Positions 1 through 5,352 of a stretch of DNA of 15,906 nucleotides are shown here, in pieces. The position numbers and the translations under genes are program-made. The stretch lies in contig CAZXVW010000100.1 in the NCBI GenBank assembly GCA_964644025.1, positions 1 through 15,906 on the forward strand. Direction: 5' to 3'. The notes under the pieces were generated by a model. It ran no database searches and was not told the DNA's origin. It worked only from the letters and a program-made list of their open reading frames with translations. Each line of letters begins with the position of its first letter. The first letter of the stretch is position 1. Source of the stretch: CAZXVW01 sp964644025. Its GTDB lineage: Bacteria > Acidobacteriota > Terriglobia > Bryobacterales > Bryobacteraceae.

Positions 1-1
1 C

Positions 2-1006
2 TTAGCCGCCGATCGCGTACATCGGCCGGAGGGGGGAGGCGAATCGGGCCGAGTTGATCTCGTGCCCCTCCCATTTCGCGCCGACCGTGGCCCGGATCAC
101 TGCCGCGATGGCTTCCTCATCAGCGTCCTGCCGGAGTAGCCCCCTTACATCAGTCTCCTCCAAAGCGAACAGGCAATAGCGCAGTTTGCCATCGGCCGTC
201 AGGCGAATACGGTTGCAGTTGCGGCAGAACGGACGGCTGAGGGCGCCGATCACGCCGATCGTGCCCACCCCGTCGGCGAACCGATACCGCGAGGCCGGGG
301 CGCGACGCTCCCCGTCGGGAATCTCCTCGAGCGGGCAGATCTGGCGCGACAGGACCCCGATAATGTCGTCGGCGGGCAGCACCTTCTCCGGCAGCCAAAT
401 TCCCTGGGCATCCAGCGGCATGAACTCGATGTAGCGGACCTCGAGGCCGTTCTCGCGGCCGAAGAGCGCCAGCGGCACAAGGTCGGGCTCGACGAGATCC
501 CTGACGGCCACCACATTGATCTTGATGGGATCGTAGCCCAGGCGCCGGCACTCCTGGATCCCGTTGAGCACTCGACGTAGTTCATCACGCCGGGTGATGC
601 GCTGGAAGCGTTCGCGATCAAGCGTATCCAGGTGAACGTTAATGCGACGGAGGCCAGCCGCGTAAAGAGGCCCGGCGAGATCTCCTAAGAGAATACCGTT
701 GGTGGTGAGCGAGAGATCCTCGACCCCTTGTATCCGCGCCAACCGCCGGATCAGCTCCGGCAGGCTCTTCCGCAAGAGAGGTTCACCGCCAGTGATGCGC
801 AACTTCCGAATCCCCAGGCCCACGGCGATTCGGGTGAAGCGTTCGATTTCTTCAAACGAGAGAATTTCGTCCCGGGGGACGAACTCGACCGGATGCTCCG
901 GCATGCAATAGAAGCAGCGGATATTGCAGCGGTCGGTGACGCTGATGCGCAGATTGTCGTGGCGGCGCTGATAGGTATCAATCAACGGCGCAGGCACGAC
1001 AGTCAA
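2..1006 (-). CDS. moaA: GTP 3',8-cyclase MoaA (radical SAM)
   Basis: Radical-SAM enzyme that starts molybdenum-cofactor synthesis by converting GTP to 3',8-cyclo-GTP, which MoaC then turns into cPMP; cytoplasmic. The N-terminal cluster motif CxxxCxxC is C27, C31, C34 (context TDRCNIRCFYC). The C-terminal cluster that binds GTP is C261, C264, C278 (CRNC then RYC), and the protein ends in the conserved Gly-Gly. At 334 aa it has full family length, so it is complete although its stop lies at the window edge. The first start is a TTG (1006), 4 nt after the nadA stop; a GTG at 997 is an alternative. Neither has a clear Shine-Dalgarno, so translation is probably coupled to nadA. No other moa or mog gene is visible. 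Function is near certain; the exact start is not. Confidence 0.96.
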   Translation of the reverse strand: MTVVPAPLIDTYQRRHDNLRISVTDRCNIRCFYCMPEHPVEFVPRDEILSFEEIERFTRIAVGLGIRKLRITGGEPLLRKSLPELIRRLARIQGVEDLSLTTNGILLGDLAGPLYAAGLRRINVHLDTLDRERFQRITRRDELRRVLNGIQECRRLGYDPIKINVVAVRDLVEPDLVPLALFGRENGLEVRYIEFMPLDAQGIWLPEKVLPADDIIGVLSRQICPLEEIPDGERRAPASRYRFADGVGTIGVIGALSRPFCRNCNRIRLTADGKLRYCLFALEETDVRGLLRQDADEEAIAAVIRATVGAKWEGHEINSARFASPLRPMYAIGG

Positions 1007-1010
1007 CCGC

Positions 1011-1940
1011 TCATTTCACCGCGAGCATTCTCTCGAGGGGGACCAGCGCCCGCTTCATAATGTCCGGAGGAAGCTCCACTTTCGGCTCGAGGTTGCGCAA
1101 AGCGTCGCGCAACTTCTCGAGGGTGTTCTTCCTCATGTACGGGCATTCGCTGCAGTTACACTGCTCGTTGAGAATGAAGTGGAATCGTTTCTTGGGAGCC
1201 AGCCTGTTCAGCGAAAACGAAATGCCGCTCTCGGTGACAATGATGAATTCCTGTCCCGGGTGGTCGACGCACCAGCGAATGATGGCCGAAGTCGAACCGA
1301 CGAAATCCGCCAGCGCCAGCGCGCTCGGCGGACTTTCCGGATGCGCGGCCACCAATGCGTCCGGGTAGCGTTGTTTGGCGGCGGCGACTCGCCGGCCCGT
1401 GAAGGTCGCGTGCACCACGCAAGCACCCTGCCAGATCCTCATGTTCTTCCGTCCGGTTTGCCGCTGGACATAATTGCCCAGGTTGGAATCCGGCAGAAAC
1501 AGGACCATCTTCTCGGGCGGAATCGAATTGACAATGTCCACCGCGTTGCGCGAGGTGCACAGGATGTCGCTCTCGGCTTTCACCGCGGCGGAGGTGTTGA
1601 CGTAGCTGACAATGACGTGGTCCGGGTGCCGCTTCCTGTACGCCCGGACCTGCTCGGCCGGGCTGCTGTCCACCAGGCTGCAGCCGGCTTCCGGGTCCGG
1701 GACCACCACGGTGCGCTCCGGGTTCAGGATCTTCGCCGTCTCCGCCATGAACCAGACGCCGCAGAAAGCAATCACATCACCCTCATACTCACGGGCCTTC
1801 CGAGCCAGTTCCAGGCTATCGCCGATCACGTCGGCCAACTCCTGGATCTCGGCCTCCTGGTAATGATGCGCAAGTAGGATCGCCCGCCGCTCCCTCTTGA
1901 GGTCGAGGATTTCCTCGCTGATAGTCCGAGTGCCCAACAT
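1011..1940 (-). CDS. nadA: Quinolinate synthase NadA
   Basis: 4Fe-4S enzyme that condenses iminoaspartate with dihydroxyacetone phosphate to quinolinate in de novo NAD synthesis. With the ATG at 1940 the protein is 309 aa, the usual length of the compact NadA type. The early AHHYQ motif (about residues 24-28) is typical. The three cluster cysteines are visible as C87 (PEAGCSLVDS), C174 (WQGACVVH) and C266 (CSECPYM). An in-frame TTG at 2000 would add 20 residues with no family resemblance, so I chose the ATG. A -10-like TACAAT lies 19 nt upstream of the ATG. moaA follows 4 nt after the stop, forming a two-gene unit of iron-sulfur enzymes. nadB and nadC are not in the window. Confidence 0.96.
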   Translation of the reverse strand: MLGTRTISEEILDLKRERRAILLAHHYQEAEIQELADVIGDSLELARKAREYEGDVIAFCGVWFMAETAKILNPERTVVVPDPEAGCSLVDSSPAEQVRAYRKRHPDHVIVSYVNTSAAVKAESDILCTSRNAVDIVNSIPPEKMVLFLPDSNLGNYVQRQTGRKNMRIWQGACVVHATFTGRRVAAAKQRYPDALVAAHPESPPSALALADFVGSTSAIIRWCVDHPGQEFIIVTESGISFSLNRLAPKKRFHFILNEQCNCSECPYMRKNTLEKLRDALRNLEPKVELPPDIMKRALVPLERMLAVK

Positions 1941-1959
1941 GGAGTGCCTGCTTGTCTTT

Positions 1960-1965
1960 ATTGTA
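1960..1965 (-). promoter_or_regulatory. -10-like hexamer upstream of nadA
   Basis: On the minus strand this reads TACAAT, five of six matches to TATAAT, 19 nt before the nadA ATG. It predicts a leader of about 12 nt. No good -35 is seen 16-18 nt further upstream, so this is a candidate only. Confidence 0.35.
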
Positions 1966-2089
1966 ACAGGAGAACTCCGGTCAGCCTGCCGCTGGGACAA
2001 GCCGAATCAGCGTGCGGAAGTCAACACCGGTTCCGGTAGCCCAGGACGGCGAAGATTCCCACGATGGCTCCGGCGGCGAGTCATGTTGC

Positions 2090-2608
2090 TTATGGCCGTG
2101 GCGGTTGTGGCGGCTCCGGCGACCGTCGTGGCGGCGGTGGCGCCCCCGGCGAAGCCGGTCCGCGGGGTCTGTCCGACCACCGGTTTTCGGCCGGACGGCG
2201 CCGTTTCCACATCATGGATTTCCACTGGGAACGGCGCGCCTGGAGGCGATGCCACTGCTGCTCGGTCAACACCTGGCGCAGCTTCAAGCTCATCCGGGTG
2301 AAGGTCCGGGTCATCTCCCCGCGAGCCGCCACCAACTCGTCAATTGCCTTTTCGGCTTGCGCCTCGTTGACCTCAGGTTCGTTGAAGAGGTCTTCAACAG
2401 CGGCTTCTGCCTTCTCGACGGCTGCCCGCTCGTCGATCATCTTCGCCCGGTTCTGCTTGAGAATAGAGCGAATTTGGTCTTGCTGCTCGGGAGTGAGATT
2501 GAGATCGCGGCTTAGGGGACTCTCCCACCAGGGGAAGTACGCGCGCGGTGGAGTTTGCGCCAGCACCGCGCTGGAAAACAGGATCAACAATGCCGTAAAC
2601 AGTTTCAT
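2090..2608 (-). CDS. Periplasmic Spy/CpxP/CnrX-like LTXXQ protein
   Basis: 172-aa exported helical protein. Residues 1-17 form a classical signal peptide (MKLFTALLILFSSAVLA). The mature part is mostly charged helix and carries two LTxxQ-type motifs, LTPEQQ near residue 39 and LTEQQW near 114, the hallmark of the Spy/CpxP/ZraP and CnrX group of periplasmic chaperones and metal sensors. The last 40 or so residues are rich in Pro and Arg and probably disordered. A clear ribosome site GAGGA (2615-2619, spacing 6) lies inside the last codons of the anti-sigma gene, 2 nt upstream, which fixes the start and the operon. By analogy with CnrX or CpxP it may sense periplasmic stress or metal and feed back on the anti-sigma factor; that role is inference. 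No obvious His/Met/Cys metal cluster is present. Confidence 0.85.
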   Translation of the reverse strand: MKLFTALLILFSSAVLAQTPPRAYFPWWESPLSRDLNLTPEQQDQIRSILKQNRAKMIDERAAVEKAEAAVEDLFNEPEVNEAQAEKAIDELVAARGEMTRTFTRMSLKLRQVLTEQQWHRLQARRSQWKSMMWKRRRPAENRWSDRPRGPASPGAPPPPRRSPEPPQPPRP

Positions 2609-2610
2609 GG

Positions 2611-3024
2611 CTAATCCTCGAACAGGCCGTGGATCGGTTCGGTGGCCAGTGGTTCGCTACTTTCCACCATCGAGTAGATCTCGGTATAGAAACCGGAGTC
2701 GCTGGAGGCGAGCGTGGGTTGAGGCGACGGTCCTGGCCGTGACAAGATCAACCCCAGCACCACTACCGACAGGGCGGCCAGAGCCGGCGCGAGGCGATGC
2801 CCCCAATCGCCTTGCCGTTCTCGCTCTAGACGCTCGTAGACCTTGCGGCGCTGAGCCGCCAGCAGGTCGGCCGGCACCTTGGGAAGCGCGAGCACTTCCT
2901 GGCGCCGCTCCTGCACTTGAAGCCAGCGCCGGTGGCAGTACCCGCACTCGTCCAGGTGCGTATCCCTCCGGCCGATGCCATACAGCCGGTCGATCAACTC
3001 CTTGTCACTGTAATGCTCGCTCAT
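2611..3024 (-). CDS. Membrane-spanning zinc-finger anti-sigma factor
   Basis: 137-aa protein with the ZAS-type motif HxxxCxxC (H23, C27, C30; context HLDECGYC) in the cytoplasmic N-terminal domain. A helical linker, one transmembrane segment at about residues 79-95 and a periplasmic tail of about 40 residues follow. This is the architecture of transmembrane anti-sigma factors that hold an ECF sigma at the membrane. The start ATG overlaps the sigma stop as ATGA (3021-3024) and has a GGGAGAG ribosome site 5 nt upstream, so the two proteins are translationally coupled. The Spy-like gene follows after 2 nt. The signal that inactivates it cannot be read from the sequence; regulated proteolysis or a redox/metal switch at the zinc finger are both known in the family. 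Confidence 0.9.
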   Translation of the reverse strand: MSEHYSDKELIDRLYGIGRRDTHLDECGYCHRRWLQVQERRQEVLALPKVPADLLAAQRRKVYERLERERQGDWGHRLAPALAALSVVVLGLILSRPGPSPQPTLASSDSGFYTEIYSMVESSEPLATEPIHGLFED

Positions 3025-3632
3025 CGTGACTCTCCCACTGCACCCGCATGCCTCACGCCATACAAATCCTCCAGCAAAACGCGCAGCTTCGCCAACGCCC
3101 GGGCCATGTGAGCTTTCACGGTTCCCACTTCCAGGCCCAGGATCTCGGCGATCTCCTCGAGGCTGCGGTCCTCGTAATGCCGCAGCGTGAAAACCGCCTG
3201 CTGCCGCGGCGAGAGCCGGCTGATCGCTTCCGCCAGCCGCCTCCGAATCTGGTGAGCGTACACTTCATCCTCCGCCGTGGGCGCTTCGGCGGCCTTCGTT
3301 CGTAAAATGAGCTCCTCGTCTTCGGGCCGCGAGCGGCGCTTCCACAGTTTCCAGGACCGCGATCGCAGACGGTCGAGGCACGTGTTCACGGCAATCCGTG
3401 TCAGCCACTTGCCAGGGTTATCCAGTTCCGGGGCCGACGGCCGGCTGAGTGCCTTGTATGCTTTTAGGAACACATCCTGGGTGGCGGTGTCGGCCTCGTC
3501 GCGGTCGCGGAGCATCCGGAAACACAGCAGGAAGATACGCCGCTGCTCGGCCACCATCCAGCCATTGAAATCCCGAAGCAACGGCGGAGCTTCCACCGAT
3601 GCTTCCAGATGGCCGGCCATTACGCCCATCAT
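3021..3632 (-). CDS. ECF RNA polymerase sigma factor (sigma-70 family)
   Basis: 203-aa group-4 sigma factor. The sigma-2 domain is at about residues 22-95, with the FLLCFRMLRDRDEAD core and the following DVFLKAYKAL helix. The sigma-4 domain is at about 130-190, with the ISRLSPRQQAVFTLRHYE turn and a helix-turn-helix containing LEEIAEILGLEVGTVKAH. It directs RNA polymerase to stress promoters and is presumably held by the anti-sigma factor encoded next. Three in-frame ATGs lie at 3632, 3629 and 3620 with no strong ribosome site; 3632 is used but 3620 is possible. A candidate ECF-type promoter (TGTAATC, 17 nt, CGTC) sits 13 nt upstream, suggesting autoregulation. The exact ECF subgroup was not determined. 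Confidence 0.95.
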   Translation of the reverse strand: MMGVMAGHLEASVEAPPLLRDFNGWMVAEQRRIFLLCFRMLRDRDEADTATQDVFLKAYKALSRPSAPELDNPGKWLTRIAVNTCLDRLRSRSWKLWKRRSRPEDEELILRTKAAEAPTAEDEVYAHQIRRRLAEAISRLSPRQQAVFTLRHYEDRSLEEIAEILGLEVGTVKAHMARALAKLRVLLEDLYGVRHAGAVGESR

Positions 3633-3645
3633 ACCTGTTGTTGAA

Positions 3646-3673
3646 GACGGAGCCCGGCTCCGAAAGGATTACA
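3646..3673 (-). promoter_or_regulatory. Putative ECF-type promoter of the sigma operon
   Basis: On the minus strand TGTAATC (3667-3673) is followed after exactly 17 nt by CGTC (3646-3649), and the sigma ATG starts 13 nt later. Several ECF groups use a TGTAAC-like -35 and CGTC -10, so this fits self-activation. The spacer overlaps a dyad GGAGCC-C-GGCTCC (3649-3661), which could be an operator or only a GC-rich coincidence. Inference from motif shape only. Confidence 0.4.
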
Positions 3674-3694
3674 ACAACCAGAAAAAGAGCCGGA

Positions 3695-4159
3695 CTAGCG
3701 CAGCAGCTTGGCGCCGTTGGTGTTTGGCTCCCCGAGCGTCTTGGAGGCAAAGACCGAGCAGGCTTTGGCTAACTGCCGGATGTCGCCGTCTTCTTCCACG
3801 GTCATCTCGTGGCTCACCCAATCCGACAGCGGGATGTTCCGGAAAAACAGCCGTTCCTGCAGAACCATCGATTTCTGCTTCAGAAACAGGGATTTACTCT
3901 CTTTGATGTAATGACGCTCCTCGACCCGGATATCAGCGAGAAAGTCGTCAAGGGACTTGCGCCGCGTCTCCTCCTCGGCGGATTTCACCTTCTCTTCCAG
4001 TAACTTCTGGTTGGCGCGGATCGTGGCCTCGGCCGCCGCCAGCGCCTCTCGTTCCTTGGAAACAGCCACCTCGAGGCGAGCCTGCATGATGAAGAAAGCC
4101 AGCAGCGCGGACCCGGCAGCCGTGAAGACCGGCAGAAACATCCACAAGATCGCGTCCAT
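3695..4159 (-). CDS. Membrane-anchored coiled-coil protein, unknown function
   Basis: 154-aa protein I do not recognise. Residues 3-25 form one hydrophobic segment (WMFLPVFTAAGSALLAFFIM), acting as an N-terminal anchor or uncleaved signal. Residues 30-75 are strongly heptad-like and charged (EREALAAAEATIRANQKLLEEKV), a coiled coil. Residues 75-130 are Lys/Glu rich with RHYIKESKSLFLKQKS. The C-terminus is a short acidic and polar region (VEEDGDIRQL). The ATG at 4159 has a good AGGAAAG ribosome site and the frame has normal coding character, so it is real. It lies upstream of the sigma operon with 62 nt between its stop and the sigma ATG. The neighbours do not reveal its role; a cell-envelope scaffold is a guess. 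Confidence 0.8.
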   Translation of the reverse strand: MDAILWMFLPVFTAAGSALLAFFIMQARLEVAVSKEREALAAAEATIRANQKLLEEKVKSAEEETRRKSLDDFLADIRVEERHYIKESKSLFLKQKSMVLQERLFFRNIPLSDWVSHEMTVEEDGDIRQLAKACSVFASKTLGEPNTNGAKLLR

Positions 4160-4236
4160 AAGGCTTTCCTACGTCTCCATCGGAAAATGTCCAGGGAACC
4201 TTTAGGCCGGATCGCCAATTTGGCCCCGGAACAATA

Positions 4237-4290
4237 GGTCCGCCCGGATCCGGACCACCCGTCGCTCCCCCCGGGGAATATGAACCCCGG
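4237..4290 (-). terminator. Two hairpins downstream of the glycosyltransferase gene
   Basis: Within the 158-nt gap 4160-4317 there are two perfect inverted repeats: CCGGGG / CCCCGG (4271-4276 / 4285-4290, 8-nt loop) and GGTCCG / CGGACC (4237-4242 / 4251-4256, 8-nt loop). On the minus strand they follow the glycosyltransferase stop by about 27 and 61 nt. The second is followed by TATTGTT rather than a strong U-run, so a termination role is only plausible. Nothing else is evident in this gap. Confidence 0.4.
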
Positions 4291-4317
4291 CGCCCGCCGA
4301 GATCGGAAATCACCCGT

Positions 4318-5289
4318 TCAGAGTTCCTGCTGGGATCCGTCAATCTTGTGACCGCTCAGCAGGTGCACAAACAGGCCGAGCTGCATTCTGCCCAGCGCCC
4401 GCAGCAGCATTCGCACGCGCAGCTTCAAGCCGGCCGCCCAGCCGTAGTGTTTGCCGACGTAAGTAACCGCCCCTATACCGTAATCGGCGGCGACCAGGGT
4501 GCGGGCCGGCGGGTGCGAAGGGGTCCACATGCCTTCAGCGGCGCGCCATAAGGCCCGCACCGCAGGGAGGACATAGATCTTTTTCGCGGCGCGATGAGCC
4601 TGGGTGAACAGGTCCAAATCCGAGCCGAATTCCCCGTAGCGCTCGTCGAAGTAGCTCATTCCCTTAACAAAACCGGTCCGGACCAGCACCGCCGCGGGTT
4701 CCGGACACTCGACCGGGATCTTCCCGGCCAGGGCCGATGGTTCGCCGTCCTCATCGCCCGCCGTCCCGCTTGACTCCATCACCGGGGAGAGGCTGGCCTC
4801 CTCCGGTAGTGGCCCGGCCACCATGTCCATCCACGGCTTCCCCTCCGCCCAGGCCCGGTACAGGGCTTTGGGTCCGGGCAGGCAGGCGGCCCGGGAGATC
4901 GGGCGGCCTTCATCATCAACCAGAAGCGGGCAGACGGCCACCGCGCCAGCTTCGGCGGCGAGCGCGGCGGTCAACTGGCTCACCGCGCCGGGGGAAACTT
5001 CGACGTCGGGCTCCAGCAGAAACAGAAACTCACCCTTGGCAGTGCGGGTTCCGATGTTTCTCGCCTTCGTCCGGCCAAAATTGCGGGGCAGGCGGAGGAT
5101 GGTCACGTTCGGGAACTCCCCGTCGAGCTGCCCGCTGCCGTCGAGCGAACCCTTGTCCACGACCAGAATCTCGAAAGTCTCCCGTTGCTCGGAAGCTTCC
5201 AGCGCCGTCAAGCAGCGTCGTAACGCCGGCTCGCAATTATAAGAGACGATCAGAACGGACGTAGTAACGCCAGGCTCACTGTCTTCCAT
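4318..5289 (-). CDS. Family 2 glycosyltransferase
   Basis: 323-aa GT-A fold glycosyltransferase of the GT2 rhamnosyltransferase/WcaA-like group, which moves a sugar from a nucleotide donor onto an acceptor at the cytoplasmic side of the membrane. Visible elements: the N-terminal strand VLIVSYN (12-18), DKGSLDGSG (45-53, a variant of the usual DNGSxDGS), the metal/nucleotide site LLEPDVEV (91-98, in place of LLNPD), and FDERYGEFGSDLDL (214-227), matching the FDExxxxxxEDxDL acceptor/base motif with Ser for Glu. Residues 160-190 are an acidic insertion of low complexity. No SD is visible before the ATG; a TATCAT hexamer lies 9 nt upstream, as in leaderless genes. Donor and acceptor cannot be told. 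No polysaccharide cluster surrounds it, though a CpsB-type phosphatase lies 2.5 kb away. Confidence 0.88.
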   Translation of the reverse strand: MEDSEPGVTTSVLIVSYNCEPALRRCLTALEASEQRETFEILVVDKGSLDGSGQLDGEFPNVTILRLPRNFGRTKARNIGTRTAKGEFLFLLEPDVEVSPGAVSQLTAALAAEAGAVAVCPLLVDDEGRPISRAACLPGPKALYRAWAEGKPWMDMVAGPLPEEASLSPVMESSGTAGDEDGEPSALAGKIPVECPEPAAVLVRTGFVKGMSYFDERYGEFGSDLDLFTQAHRAAKKIYVLPAVRALWRAAEGMWTPSHPPARTLVAADYGIGAVTYVGKHYGWAAGLKLRVRMLLRALGRMQLGLFVHLLSGHKIDGSQQEL

Positions 5290-5298
5290 GCCATGAAA

Positions 5299-5304
5299 AT
5301 GATA
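5299..5304 (-). promoter_or_regulatory. -10-like TATCAT before the glycosyltransferase
   Basis: On the minus strand TATCAT (five of six to TATAAT) ends 9 nt before the ATG at 5289, and no Shine-Dalgarno is present between. This spacing would place the transcript start within 1-3 nt of the start codon. Confidence 0.4.
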
Positions 5305-5352
5305 CCGCAGGCCCGGCGGTGGTGGGGCCGACTCATCGCCCCGGGCTCACCG

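Noticed and set aside
1179..1877. 232-codon plus-strand frame
   Set aside because: Antisense of nadA, whose three cluster cysteines and motifs are intact.
2021..2080. Short hydrophobic minus-strand reading frame ending GAIVGIFAVLGYRNRC
   Set aside because: Only 19 codons between stops with no start codon; it resembles a C-terminal sorting helix but is too short to support.
2064..3029. 321-codon plus-strand frame
   Set aside because: Antisense shadow of the Spy-like and anti-sigma genes, Arg/Ser-rich with no domain.
3948..4343. 131-codon minus-strand frame across the gap 4160-4317
   Set aside because: It overlaps both the coiled-coil gene and the glycosyltransferase in another frame and is Gly/Pro/Arg low complexity; the gap holds only hairpins.
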